A stretch of DNA of 64,000 nucleotides. Source: Castanea sativa (Eukaryota > Streptophyta > Magnoliopsida > Fagales > Fagaceae). Below the pieces are notes generated by a model. That model was not told where the DNA came from. It was given only the letters and a program-made list of their open reading frames with translations, and ran no database searches. The stretch lies in NCBI RefSeq assembly GCF_040712315.1, contig NC_134023.1, positions 64,495,257-64,559,256 on the forward strand, given 5' to 3'. The position numbers were made by a program, and so were the translations under genes. Positions 49,000-61,379 of this stretch are shown here, piece after piece. Numbering within the stretch: position 1 is the stretch's first letter; every line of letters begins with the position of its first letter.

Positions 49000-50060
49000 T
49001 GTGCCTAATCAAAGTTACCAGTTTACACTATATAGTAAGGGATGCGGTTGACGTGCAACCAGTTTGACCAATGTGTTGGAGGATTTGTTTTTGAAACTTT
49101 ACATTTAGGCTCAGTAAGCAAACAATCTTGGCTTAAAAAATCATTCAGACCGCATTACACATTGTGCTTGAAATCACAGCTTTTCGATCAACCACTATGG
49201 TGAGCACGGTAATTAACTATATAGTTAGACCATCAATATATTTTCTTTCCCTTCTAAAATTTTCTTGATTGTGTTAGCACAGAAATTTCAGCCTTTGATT
49301 TGTATATCTAACTCGAATTCATTTCAAGTTTTCAGCTACTCTTTGATGATGGATGGTTGCATTCATAATAATTGGTCATTACCCAGCAGTACATTGATTT
49401 GTTGGATTTTAGCTGAGATGGTCACATTAGCTGAATTTGGAGATCTGGTAATAATAATAAAATTTTTTGTCATAGCTTCTCATCATTGTTAACTCAAAAG
49501 GCTAACTGGCATGTAAAAGTTTGATCAATGAGGAAGACACACAAATTGAATTTCTCTCCATGGGATAAAGGGTTTAATTTTCCTCTCAGTTTGCACGCTT
49601 ACCATGTTTAGGTTATTACATAGTATCATCTTTTTTTACTTATGATTGATATTGGTGAATTTTCAAGCACTCACTTGAGCCATCAATTTTACCTTATTTA
49701 TTAGTTCCATTGAGTAAACCTACGTTATTAGGAGGGACTTTTCTGCAATTTTTGAATGAAACAAGGCAGCCTATTAGTAAGGGTACATTCCTGATATAAT
49801 ATTGAAAAAAACAAAAACAAAAAACCTGAATTTATATCATGGTGAATGTTCCGAGTTGTCCCAAAGAATAATTATAAGATAGATACGAGTTTCAGATAGA
49901 ATTGAGAAACTTTGGCTTCATATTTCTATTTTTTTTTATCTGGATGTCTGTAAATTTTACCAAAGCAAGATGATAGTCATCACTGAATTTTTCATTTAAA
50001 ACTTTCAAGAAAGTTTTTCATTGGTTGTATGATTTAAAGGAGGCCAACCTGTTAATTATA
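49000..50060. repeat. Duplicated NLR-flank blocks C and D, copy 1
   Basis: 49000-49480 matches 53540-53990 ('caaccagtttgac.aatgtgtt', 'cattgtgcttgaaat', 'tatctaactc.aattc'). 49500-50060 matches 51720-52925 in pieces ('tgatcaatgaggaagacac', 'ggacttttctgcaatt', 'gaaggaggc.aacc'), with a third trace at 54020-54090. It is non-coding. Confidence 0.7.
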
Positions 50061-50559
50061 TATGTGCTAAACCATTGAAAACATGGAAGCAGCAAACCAT
50101 TTGAACTCAGTTTGCATGTCTAGTAATTACAAATATTTTCTTTATCTTCTTTTCTTGTTTAAGTATATATATGCCTTTGTCTGCTTGCTCTGTCTGTTTC
50201 CTTTTTGGTCTTAGTAAATAGTACAGTGCTTCCACTTCCTTGCTAAACGATTTGATCTTGAATTTGTCCACAGGCATCTGCAATTCCGATAAGAGACATT
50301 TGGAAGCAAAAGCATCATAAGGCAATAAGAGACATGTGGATTCCCTCCCCCTTAGTTGTATGTATCACAAACCCCTTGTAATAAATTGGAGAGAAACATT
50401 CAAAGCACCTATGCAAACTTTACCATCTTGTCTCTCCCTTTGTCGATGTAGATTGCTAAATCCAATAATATACCCAAAATGAAAGAACAAAATCCTCTTC
50501 TTTCCTCCGTTTGTGTATTTAGACAATGTGACTTTTAAATTTTGAACCATAACCTCTTA

Positions 50560-51030
50560 TTAGCTAATTCTTGCTGTGGGACATTAGAGGCTAGCTTCTA
50601 ATCTCCTAAAAGCTTTTCTTGAATTTCAAAACTTGGAGATATGTAAAATTTTGGATTTTGTTCTGTACACTCATTTTTTTTTCTTCTCCTTTTTCCCTCT
50701 TAACAAGTGAACTTATGGCACTGAATTTTTAGCTCATCAACATCTCTTATGGTTTGTGAATTATTTGAATTGTGTGAACCTCTTTTACCTAAAGACATGA
50801 AGCTGTTTGGTGAAATGCCTAAAGGAGATGTTTTATCTTGGAATTTGATTGATTGCAAATTATGTATCATATTGTGGATGACGATGATTAGTGGAAATGC
50901 ACAAAAGGACATGATAGCTTTTTAATAAGATGCCTGAGCAGAATGTCATTTCAACCGAAGATCATGCTTTGCAAGGATATTCAAGCATCCTCACTTGCGC
51001 TACAACAGATGGGCAGGTATTTCATTTGAT
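50560..51030 (+). pseudogene. PPR gene relic, copy 2
   Basis: This is the counterpart of 46390-46860, with clearer motifs: 'KLFGEMPKGDVLSWNLI' (about 50802-50852), 'MISGNAQKDMIA' (about 50886-50921) and 'KMPEQNVIST' (about 50929-50958). The pieces are not in one frame. It is a decayed PPR fragment duplicated together with NLR flank sequence. Confidence 0.65.
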
Positions 51031-51469
51031 CTAAAGCACTGTAACCCCACCATTCCTTAACTTATGCTGATGTTTTTTCTTAATATTTTTAGATAGCTTT
51101 TGTATGATGAATAAGGAAGCAGGACACTTGTTCTGTGACTTAATGGATTCTGAGGTCTTGGTTTTACAAATTTGACAATTGCTGCTTCTTAATTTCATTT
51201 TTCACATTGCTTTCGTTTGCTCTCAAAAGTATAATTTTCCTTCTTTTGTGAATTATGGGCATTTATAATTACAACATTTCTTTCATTTTAGCTGATACAT
51301 GTTCAGACTTTTGGAAGTGGAGAGCAAAGTACATTTCTTGTCAAACATCAGGGACAAGCTTATAAGTGGCCTATTGAGCCTAAGAGTCCCCATTTATTTC
51401 AGCTCATAATTCTAGGTGAGACTTGCTCATATTCTGGAAATGGAGTGCAAACTACTTTAATTGCTGATA

Positions 51470-51575
51470 ATGTAGTCACATATGGAGGCTTTCCAATAGA
51501 GAATGAATTCTTTTCTCCATCAATCACTTCCTTGACTTTTGCCAATTATCCTAAACTTTTTAAAATTAGATGACT
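51470..51575 (+). pseudogene. NLR LRR-domain relic
   Basis: A roughly 30-codon stretch reads 'FFSPSITSLTFANYPKL', which aligns with 'LMLPTSLTSLTFYDFPNL' in the C-terminal LRR of the intact NLR (about 45950-45995). It then runs into a stop. The rest of the gene is not recognisable around it. It shows that another NLR copy once stood here. Confidence 0.6.
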
Positions 51576-51719
51576 GGTTGATTCCCAGTGTGGTATGCTA
51601 ATGGAAAGTTGTAAATGAAGTCCCTTGGCATTTTTGCAATGTGGGGATCTCTCCTTTTTTTTTTATCTCATCACTAGCTGTTATAGTTTGTATTTGAACT
51701 GAAGTTTTTTCTTTTTATA

Positions 51720-54090
51720 ATAAATTCTAAACTTGATCAATAAGGAAGACACATTGATTGAGTTATGCTCTTTGGGATAAGTGTATAATTTTGATTGTGT
51801 GTTGTGTGTGTTCTCTCTCAGAGCTCATGACCACTTTTAGGGATTCCACAATGGAAATATGAAAGGAGGGCCAGAAGGAGAAGGGAGGTTGGACCGTAAT
51901 TCACAAATATTCTTCTCAGTTTGTACCTGCCCTCTATGTATAGCTGATTCCACTTCAGGTTGTTTACTACTATCACTTATTTGTATTTTTAATCCTTCTT
52001 TACTTGGTTAATTCTTCAGGCACAGATGTCACGTTCCCACTATACTACCATCAATGTAACCTGCTTAATAACTCCATTCAGTAAACATATACTAAAAGGA
52101 GGCTTTTCTGCAGCTATTAAATGAAACAAAAATGCATTTTAGTAAGGCCTAGTTTCCCAAAGCAATGTATAAAATTGAAAAACAACACTCAATAACCTGA
52201 ATATGCAGAGTTTCAGAAACAAACACTAATCATATGACAGATTTGAGTTTTAGACAGAAATGGAAAATTTTCTCCACATTTCTTGTTTGATCTAAATTTA
52301 AGTTAATTTTGGTATGGCTGATGATTCACCTGATTATGTTTCAGTGCAAAGAACCTTCCATGCTATTATATGAACTTTAGAACTTAGAAGTAAAAATTCA
52401 TTGCTGATGGTAGCTCTTTTTGAATACTCAAGGCATATCTTATTTGCTGACTGTTTAATTTTTTTCTTTTTCCATTTCTTCTGTTTTATTTTTCGATGTT
52501 CCTCTCCACTGGCCACTTTATGGACTGGTTGGCATCATGGCACAATCTCCAGAGGACTTAAAGAGCAAGAGGAAAGGAGGCATTCTGGTCTGGGAGAGCA
52601 GAAACTTAAATCAACTTTTCCAACTGTGTTTATGTAGATAAAAAGGTCAGTGCCCCTTTCTTTGACCTTGTTCATCTTTCGAAACACCATCAACTTAGAG
52701 ATAACTTATAGAAATTTTTGTTGACTTCTATTATTTTTTTCATTTTCAAAGTTTTCTTTCTTTAGTTTAGTGTGTGCTTTAGTACCTTCTTTCCCATAAA
52801 TATAACATAGCAGTATACTACAATAAACCAAGACTCATAGTTGTTGCTGAATTTTCGCTATAAACTTTCAGGCATGTTTTTCATAGGTAATTCGACCTGA
52901 AGGAGGCTAACCAATTATTGACCTAAAGTTTTATCTCTACGGATGATGATCCTTTTTCTTCTGCTATTCTTGCTATTATAGCCACCCTGTGTGCTATTTT
53001 GAAATGCTGGACTGTGGGACACGTTTGAAGGGAAGGTTGTCATGCTTCTCAAGCTCTTTACTATTGCAGGCACATGATCATGATTCGTCAAGAAGCAATG
53101 GTTGGGTATCATTGTAATGAGAACCTCCTTTGTGCAATTGGATACGATTTGTAGATTGTTGGGCATAGCAAGTGGGAGTTAGTGCCAAAATAAAGAGTTG
53201 CCGTTTAGGTGTAGACTTTGTCAAGCAATTTGGAAACCTTATCCTATGTACTTATGAAAGGCGTGCACAGCACTTGTAGTTGTCAGTGGCCTATGAGGTT
53301 AGCAGCCTTTGTTGTGGAAGTGGGAGAGACAAGCTGTTAAAGAAGACATTGCTTTGTTGCATTTGCGATTTTTAAGCTATGGTTTTGTCAAGTCCATAGT
53401 CGAATGCTCACTAATACTCATTGGCTTGCCAATTCTACATCTTCTTCTTCTCTGCTATAGCCTAGTCCTCTTTGTAATGTGACTTTTATCTTATACATCA
53501 TATGCTCTATTGAGGTTTTTTTAAGCTGTTTTTTGGCTCGTCTAAAAGGAAGCAAGATTACCAATTTATAAAATATAGTTAAGGATGCAGTTGACTAGCA
53601 ACCAGTTTGACTAATGTGTTGAAATTTGTTCTTTGAAATTTTGTCTCAGCCATCAAATGATATTGGCCTAAAAATTATTTGGACTCCATCAGACATTGTG
53701 CTTGAAATTATAACTTTAAGAGCTACCACTTTGATTGGTACTGTAATTCACTACTGGAATATTTAGTAAGACCATTATCATTATTTTGAAAAAATTTCTA
53801 GATAGTGAAAGCACATAAATTTTAGCCTCAACTATGTAGTTTTATCTAACTCAATTTCAATTCAAAATTTAAACTCCTTTGTGCTTGACTGCTGTAAGTA
53901 AAGTGTGCTGATTACCTAGCATTACATTGATTTATTACATTATTGCCGATATGGTCACATTAGCTGAATTCGGGGAATCAGGTAATGAAAACTTTTTTCA
54001 CGGTTTCCTATCATTGTTGACTTTGATTGATGAGGAAGACACTGATTGAATTATGCTATTTGGGAACCTGAAATTATCTCTTGCCGGATA
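51720..54090. repeat. Duplicated NLR-flank blocks D, B, C, copy 2
   Basis: Order D (51720-52925), B (52940-53430), C (53540-53990), then a trace of D again (54020-54090). Copy 1 has B, C, D. This order fits at least two rounds of tandem duplication of an NLR-plus-flank unit. No intact gene is present. Confidence 0.65.
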
Positions 54091-54121
54091 TGCAAGAGTT
54101 TTTTTCAAAACAAACTCTGGT

Positions 54122-54178
<57 letters not shown>
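54122..54178. repeat. (AT)n microsatellite
   Basis: A long AT dinucleotide run with one interruption near 54133, just before the start of the Mutator-like element. Confidence 0.93.
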
Positions 54179-54183
<5 letters not shown>

Positions 54184-54268
54184 TTAGGCGTTTTTACAAA
54201 ATTAACTACAAAACTCAAACTATATCATTAGTAAGCAAACGTTTGAAACATATTTGGTTTCTAACAAT

Positions 54269-54618
54269 TCGAGTCTATTGGACTCGATTTTCGGTTTATA
54301 TTTCTCTTACGCGGCACTGGCTGAGCTGGACAGGGAGGCCACGTTGGCACAAAAATCGAGTTCAAAGAACTCGATTTTTGGTCAAGAAAATCGAGTTCAA
54401 TGAACTCGATTTCTATTTTCCACACTCACGCCGGCGCACGTGATCACGTTAGTAAAACGAGTCCAATGGACTCGATTTTTGGTCACGTGATCACTTAAGG
54501 TAAATCGAGTCTACTGGACTCGATTTTTGAGCACCATAGTTTTCGGGCACGTGGATGTAACTCGAGTCAAGGAGGCTCGATTTATATGCTTCTAAAAATC
54601 GAGTCTCCTGAACTCGAT
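54269..54618. repeat. Seven small palindromes with ATCGAGT..ACTCGAT arms
   Basis: Units of the form (A)ATCGAGTyyAnTGrACTCGATT occur at about 54269-54287, 54353-54380, 54387-54413, 54454-54480, 54502-54528, 54559-54584 and 54594-54618. Each is a 7-10-bp inverted repeat around a 5-base centre. Two 'cacgtgatcac' palindromes lie between them (about 54437 and 54484). Regular subterminal repeats are common binding sites for transposases, so this array is the likely 5' subterminal region of the MULE. Confidence 0.85.
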
Positions 54619-54619
54619 T

Positions 54620-54840
54620 TCTGTGAATGGTGCCCAACCCATCCACGTGTCATGTGGGTCCCAACTGGGACCTTTTTCCCCCTTACCCGGCTCACTTATG
54701 CTCTCATTTCTCTTCTGCTCTCACAGCAGCACACTCACACAACCCTCATCACTCACACAACCCTCATCACTCACACAACTTACTTCATCACTCACACAAC
54801 AATCACACTCAACTTTCATCAACTTTCATCAACTCTCAGG
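54620..54840 (+). other. Probable 5' leader exon of the MULE transcript
   Basis: Pyrimidine- and CA-rich sequence with four 'cactcacacaa' repeats (54730-54805) ends in a good donor, CTCAG|GTAATG (54840). The matching acceptor would be 'gatctatag' near 55936, just before the transposase ATG at 55945. A long 5' UTR intron is common in plant MULE genes. This is inferred only from splice-site fit. Confidence 0.4.
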
Positions 54841-54955
54841 TAATGTTTTTTACAATATTGATAATATTTTTTGTTAGTTAAATATAGTAATTATTTGCTA
54901 GGTTATTTTTTTTAAGAAACAATTAGAACATATTAGGAAATTTTTTGTTTTTTTG

Positions 54956-55160
54956 TTTGTTAGTGTAAATATTGTGATTAGTTTGTTTGTTTGTGGGTAG
55001 TTTGTTAGTGTAAATATTGTGATTAGTTTGTTTGTTTGTGGGTAGTTTGTTAATGTAAATATTGTGATTAGTTTGTTTGTTTGTTTGTGGGTAGTTTGTT
55101 AGTGTAAATATTGTGATTAGTTTGTTTGTTTGTGGGTAGTTTGTTAGTATATTGTGATTA
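54956..55160. repeat. 45-bp minisatellite, 4.4 copies
   Basis: Units start TTTGTTAGTGTAAATATTGT at 54956, 55001, 55046 and 55095, with a partial fifth at 55140. The third unit is 49 bp because of one extra TTTG. Diverged 'taaatattgtgatta' traces continue to about 55580. It lies in the presumed leader intron of the MULE. Confidence 0.9.
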
Positions 55161-55944
55161 TTTGTTATTTTTTTTAATTATTATTATGATTAATTATTGG
55201 AAATACTTAGTACTAAATATTTTGATTAATGTTATTACAACATATTTGGAAATTTTTTTTTTTTTGTTAGTGTAAATATTGTGATTAAATTATTTGCTAA
55301 GTTTTTTTTAGGAAATTAATATTGTGATTGTAAATTGGGAATTTTTAGTACCAAATATTGTGATTAATTATGTTATTACAACATATTGAGAATATTTGCT
55401 TATTTTTTGTTAGTGTAAATATTGTGATTAAATTATTTTGTAGGTTTTAAAAAAAAATTAATATTGTGATTAATTATTGGAAATATTTAGTATTGGGGAA
55501 ATATTTAGTACCAAATATTGTGATTATGCTAGGTTTTTATTCAAAATTAATATTGGGAATATTTAGTACTAAATATTGTGATCAATTGTTAGGAATATTT
55601 AGTACTTTTAGGTTTTTGTCATTGGTATGAAATGGATTATGAGTTTGATACCTAAGACACCCATTACAGTCTTTTTAGTATAAATTATTTCAAGATATAG
55701 TTGTTTCAGATTTGTAACAAAAATTTCAATGGGTAACTAGTTGCTATAATATTTTTGTTCATCATATCTTATTTGAATGGGTTTTGAATGTCATGCCTCT
55801 AGAATGATTTGGATGTGAGTATATGCAAATTTGGTTGAGGTTAGTATTGTTGGCATGTCATACCCAAAGTTTTGTGATTGATGTTGATTGAGAGTTATAA
55901 ATTTGTCACTAACACAATTGCACTTGATGATCTATAGGTTGATA

Positions 55945-58700
55945 ATGATCTATATAAATATATACTACGGTGGATCCCTTAGCAATGCCAACCCTTATGA
56001 CGGATTTCCATTTGAAGGTTCGGGTATCCAGTGCTGTTATATGATGATACGCCATAAGTTAAAGACCTTGAGTGATTTGAAGATAAAAATTATGGAAGAG
56101 CTGCAACTGAACCCTGCTTTACATGACATACATATTACTTTCCGTTCTCCACATGAAGTCCTCAATCAATGCATTAATTACAGATATATGGCGATAACAG
56201 AAGACAAACATGTGAAGTTCATGTTTCACAAGATGCGTCAATGGGAACAAATAGCAAATTTTGAGTTGTACGTCACTTTGGAGCCGCGTGCAGAAGTCGG
56301 CATAGAGGATATTGTACAAACAACTACATCTCTACAGTTTGCAGTCCTAGATGATCAGTGCACCACGTTGGGAGGCTATACACCCCCTTTTCAAGAGACA
56401 CCAAGAACAGTTGAGAGCGAACTTGGCAATAGATATGAAGATCAATTTTGTACACATCGAGGTGAATCCTCTACAGTTCCAATAGTTGAAGCTGAAGACG
56501 AACACTGTGTTGGGGAAGATCTTGACGATAGAGATGAGTACGAAGAGAGGATTGAGCGAGGTGACTTTGATAGGGGTGTTGATGACCATGAAATTACTCT
56601 CAATCCTAATGTTGATGATATGGATGAATGTGATAAAGATGATGCAAACCCTACCTTGTTAGAGTTCGGCATGTTATAAATGCAACCCCGTTTATGAACC
56701 TCCCGCCTTATCATTTTATGAAAATACTTGGGAAAATATGGTTGATCCTGAAGTTGGTGAGCAAGCATTTGCTTCTTCTTGGAATGCGGACATGAATTTT
56801 TGTACGGGGTTGATTTTTGCGAATAAAGAAGCGGTGAAACGTGCATTAACAATTTATGCCGCAAAGCATAACGAAACTTTCGACTAGTAGGTCGACCAAA
56901 AGTAGATTGTATGTGAAATGCATGGATGAGTCATGCAAGTGGTACGTTGGAGCGGTCATGAAGCCTAAACGGGGAACATGGATGGTCACATCTTATGGGG
57001 GTCCTCACGGTTGTATGACCCTTGGCATGGCTCTTGATGGTAGAATGATGGATTGTAATTTTCTTGCGGCAGAATTTGTTCCAATGTTGCGAGAAAATCA
57101 CACGGCAACAATTCAACACCTTAGAGATTACATCAAAGGGAAGTATTATGAACATAAGCTTTCTTACTATAAGATATGGGATGCGAAACAAAGGGCTATT
57201 GCAAAGATATTCGGCGATTGGGAAGAGTCTTACGAAAGGCTGAAAAAGTTGTTGTTGGCATACTTGGATCAAGAAGCTGGCACCCGGTACTGGTATCTCA
57301 CTGAACCGAGGGAGTAAGGTGTTACAATATTGCGATATGTATTTTGGGCTTTCGCTCCTTGCATTGAAGGATTCAGACATTGTAAACCAGTAATCAGTAT
57401 TGATGGGACCCATTTGTATGGTAAATATCGAGGGGTGTTGATGATTGCAATGGCCACCGATGCCAACAACAAGGTTTTGCCTCTCGCCTTTGCTGTTGTG
57501 GACAAAGAGTCAGGGCCTAGTTGGAGGTGGTTTTTAAATTGCGTCAGGTTTGCACTGGGGGATGTGATAGCAAATAAGGACATATGCATAATTTCTGACC
57601 GACATAAGGGTATTTGAAACGCAATTGCCAACTGGCCTAGAGATGATCATGGACGAGTACGAGTATACCACAGATATTGCCTTCGACATGTTGCTAGCAA
57701 CTTCAACACGCATTTTCAGGACGCCACTTTAAAGTCATTGGCCTTGAAAGCGGGGTATGCTACTCAGGAAGCTAAATTTGAGTTGTACATGCAACCTATC
57801 AAGGAAGCCGAGATCGAGGCCCTTAGGAAGAAATCAGCCACTGAACAACAGGTAAGTGAACCTGACCCATCCATCATGCCATACACATATCTAATGAAAG
57901 AGGATATAGAGAAGTGGACCCAGCTACGTGATGGTGGATACCGTTATGGGGCTATGACAACCAATGTCTCAGAGTGCTTCAATGGAGTACTCAAAGGTGC
58001 CCGTGGCCTGCCCATTGCTGCACTGGTTGAATTCACTTGGAGCAAACTTGTTGCGTATTTCCATGATCGACACAAAAAAATTACTCATGATCTCTTGGAG
58101 GGCAAGGTGTGGAGTAAATATGCATTAGAAATCTTTGATGCAAATTTGAAAAAATCTAAAACATACCAAGTAAGGCCGTTTAATAATGTCCATGGTGTAT
58201 ATCAAGTAACGACTGCGTACAACATCCATAGCTCTGGAGGGGGACAACATAGTCATGAAGTAAACATATTGGCCAGAACATGTGGTTGTGGAAAGTGGCA
58301 AAATCGAAAGATCCCTTGTTCACATGCGATTACAGTTCTTCAGTACTTGGGGCAAGATGAAACTGCATATATTGACCCATGTTATAGTTTGGACAACGCC
58401 ATTCGCACCTACTCACACCAATTTGTGGTGCCAAAGTCAGAGTCATTGTGGAGGGATGTGGAAGGTCCAAAGTGGGTGCCTGACCCAGACCTGTTGCGGG
58501 GTAAAGGCCGACTTGTGAAGTCTAGGATACGGAATGAGATGGATGGGGTCCGACGAAAACCGGGAAGCCGAAGGCCAGATTCTGACTTGAGGGAGATTCA
58601 ACAAAAGCAGAGCTGTGGACTGTGTCATCAACATGGGCATAACCGTAGAAAATGTCCGCTTTCTCGTGGGGCTTCGACAAGCAATACTGACCCAACCTAG
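55945..58700 (+). pseudogene. MULE (MuDR-type) transposase, broken
   Basis: The N-terminal part (from ATG 55945) matches the MuDR N-terminal domain: 'NANPYDGFPFEGSGIQCCY' and 'KLKTLSDLKIKIMEELQL', then an acidic linker. The frame then shifts near 56680 (into 'PALSFYENTWENMVDPEVG') and again near 56873. From there the MULE core follows: first catalytic Asp in 'ISIDGTHLYGKYRG' (codon 57402), second in 'IISDRHKGI' (57597), 'TTNVSECFNGVLKGARGLP' downstream, a SWIM zinc finger (CGC...CSH, 58281-58325) and a CCHC zinc knuckle (58614-58655). In-frame stops are TAA at 57315 and TGA at 57615. With two frameshifts and two stops it cannot make an active enzyme. The stop at 58698 is followed at once by a GTAAGT donor, so the 3' UTR may be spliced (acceptor near 58814). 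Confidence 0.9.
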
Positions 58701-59079
58701 GTAAGTGATGCTTTTATATAAAATTTCATGATTGTATCAATTATCCAAGTTACATAGATTAGTACCGTTGTTTTGATTGTTGGTACCTAACGACAATATT
58801 TCAATTTTTCTCAGGTATGCAGATACTCGATTTTGGAATGCCATTCTAGATGTAAATTGTGGTTCTCCTTATTGTGTATTTGAACTTACTACTGGGTTGT
58901 ATCGGCACAATTATTATTTTCTTTTATCACTGAATGCACTTGTAATCGAAGTATTCTGTATCCAATGTACCTGTTTCTATATTGTGATATTATGAATGGT
59001 TAATTTTATCTTTCAATTAGTTGTTAATTATTTCTATTAGCTGTTATACTCATCTGTGTTGGTGCTTCTTGTTGAGACT

Positions 59080-59385
59080 ATAAGAAAAAAAAGGAAAAAA
59101 AAAAACGGAAAAAAAAGTAAGCAAAAAAACGGAAAAAAAAAAGGTAAGAAAAAAAATGGGAAAAAAAAGGTAAGAAAAATTAGTATGCAAAAGAAAGGAA
59201 AAAAAAAAAGTAAGAAAAAAAATGGAAAAATGTAGGAAAAAAAAAAGGTAAGAAAGAAAATGGGAAAAAAAAATGTAAGAAAAAAAAGTAAGCAAAAGAA
59301 AGGAAAAAAAAAAGTAAGGAAAAAAAAGTAAGAAAAAAAAGGATACGAAAAAAGTATGGAAAAAAAAATTCAGAAAAAAACTAGT
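59080..59385. repeat. A-rich degenerate repeat
   Basis: Repeated 'gtaagaaaaaaaatggaaaa'-like units, more than 80 percent A on the plus strand. The 116-codon minus-strand frame here (Phe/Leu/Ser) is a by-product of the poly-T composition. Confidence 0.85.
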
Positions 59386-59520
59386 AAAAATCGACTTCAT
59401 AGGGATCGAGTTTGTCCCAACTCTCTGGCTGAGCCATCTGCCTGGAAACTCGAATTTGGGGAGTTTGTATGGTGTAAAGTTTTAGATGGAGAGTTTTTCT
59501 CCTAAAAAGTTGTAAGTGAA

Positions 59521-60642
59521 AATAATTTTTTTTTATTTATAAGAGTCTAACTATTTTGTAATAGAGTTATTGTGAGTTTATGACTAGTTAATATTATGAG
59601 CATGTTTAAATAAATAAAAAAAATGTTATGCCAAAAATTTTGAAAATATTTATAGCATTTGGCAATTGGCGTACTATTTAAAAAGTGTTGTAAACATGTC
59701 AAAGTTTTAAATAAAATTGTGTGAATAAAACTAAAATAACTACAATAGTAACTAAATATGCCTCATAAAATAAATATAATAACTAAAAAATAATTTATCA
59801 TCCCACTCTTTGGTCATTACTCAATACATAATAATGTTTTTTTTATTATAATTTGAATGATAATGTTTATACTACGAAAATATCAGGAATAACAACCGAG
59901 TCATTTCAAATACCTTTCCTATAATATTTTTAAAAGAAGAATCAAACTTTTTGAAATGGCCAATTTTAAATAACATGTACATGTTCAGATTTGATTTGGG
60001 GAGTAAAAAATAGTAAAAGTGCTCAAGCCAAAATAAGCTAAACGCCCAGAACATCCCAGCATGGAAAGAGATTTTTTTTTTTGGGTACTGGAATATGCAT
60101 TGGGTGCAAAATGGAATTTAAAACATTTCTACTTAAATTAACCAGTGGCCAATGGTATACCTCATCTCCTTTAAGTTCCATATTATTGGTATATACTATA
60201 TACTCAATCCTTCCTTCCCAAAAAGATACTAGCATAAACATTGGGTAAAACTCTACAATATCATTGTTACTGAACCAAATAAAGTCTCTTGTTACTAGAA
60301 CCTCTCAAACCAAATGAGGTCTTCCATTGCCCACAAGAGCAGTAGCTAAAGCAAGATTTTTCTTAGGTATTGCCATGAAAGCGCGCACACACATAGAGAC
60401 TAAAAAATGGTAAAACCAAATAGAATTTAAGTAAAACTCCAGAACAATCAGCAACAATAGTCTGTCCAACAACACTACACAGCCATGAATCATAGGGCTC
60501 TGATAAGTGATATAACCTTAGAGACAAGTCTATTTATAAATTGTTTCAAAGACCAACTAGAAATGCATGTGCTTAAAGGATTTTAGGCCCCCATCTCCTA
60601 CGGAGAAAACATCTATAGCAGAGTCCATGTTCAGCAAGAGCT
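59521..60642. other. No recognised feature
   Basis: AT-rich DNA between the MULE and the beta-5 remnant. The 3' UTR of the ancestral beta-5 gene would lie near its right end. No gene is seen. Confidence 0.5.
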
Positions 60643-61161
60643 TTATGCCCCAGTTACTTCAACCATTTCCTGTTCCACTGTGCTCGGCATAACTGGATAG
60701 TAGTGGTAATGAAGCTCTCCAACATCATCACCAGAGAGCTTTTTCCATCCATCAGGTCCCACATAATAAACTGATAAAAAGAACAAGTCCAAATTACACC
60801 ACAATTCTCAAGCATCCTGTACATCGTATGCTATATAAATTGATCAAGTGCAGAATATGTAAAAACAAAGTGCCTACATCGTATGCTATATTCACACCAA
60901 GGCATGCCAGGCTATATTCACACCAAGAAGTCTAGTTTCTGTAAAGAAATTGATATGTACAAAATCAGCATCCAAAACCCATATATAATTATATGCAAGA
61001 TAGGAAAAAAGAAAGAACCGAAATAACATACAGATATACCCTCCCATGCTAGCTCGAGAATCAGTAGCGACCATGACACCCTCTTTGAATATGAACGCAA
61101 GTGTGGTGGTTCCCTTTGCTGGCTTCACCATCTGTATAGCCTCTTTTTGGAATCCATCAAA
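60643..61161 (-). pseudogene. 20S proteasome subunit beta type-5 (PBE) gene remnant
   Basis: Two exons of the beta-5 gene remain on the minus strand. Exon 61040-61161 follows a CAG acceptor and reads 'FDGFQKEAIQMVKPAKG', then the mature start TTTLAFIFKEGVMVATDSR with the catalytic Thr1 and Asp17, ending at '..ASMGG' before a GTATAT donor. The last exon, 60643-60770, reads 'YYVGPDGWKKLSGDDVGEL' through 'HYHYYPV' to a TAA stop. In the full protein about 150 residues lie between them, including Lys33 and the rest of the active site; here only 269 bases of non-coding sequence intervene. The first exon (the start of the propeptide) is also absent upstream. Short direct repeats ('ccttggtgtgaatatagc' and 'atatagcatacgatgta', each twice, 60826-60930) mark the gap. 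It cannot make a working protease. Confidence 0.9.
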
Positions 61162-61379
61162 CTGAAACAGAAAAAAAAAAAAAAAACAAAAAAAAAGAGT
61201 CAATATTCAGCCAATTAAACTTCTACTTTTCTCTCATGTGAATAGAGAAATCAGAGAAAATAACAAAACAACATTTGAACTCACATTGACCAACCTCCGT
61301 AACATGAGTCATGGCTCCCAACCATGTTATCTCTAGGGGTTAAATGGACCTCACTTCTAATAGAAATAAAACAATGCCA

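Larger units (their letters stand above)
54180..59520 (+). mobile_element. Mutator-like element (MULE), degraded, about 5.3 kb
   Basis: The element contains a MULE transposase reading frame with breaks, a 5' palindrome array and leader, and a related right end: 'aaaatcgacttcatagggat' and 'cgagtttgtccc' near 59390, then 'ctggctgagcc' matching 'ctggctgagct' at 54318. I could not define exact terminal repeats or a 9-bp target duplication, so both borders are approximate. The A-rich tract at 59080-59385 lies inside it. Confidence 0.6.

Noticed and set aside
59050..59400. Phe-rich minus-strand frame of 116 codons
   Set aside because: It lies wholly in an A-rich degenerate repeat read backwards.
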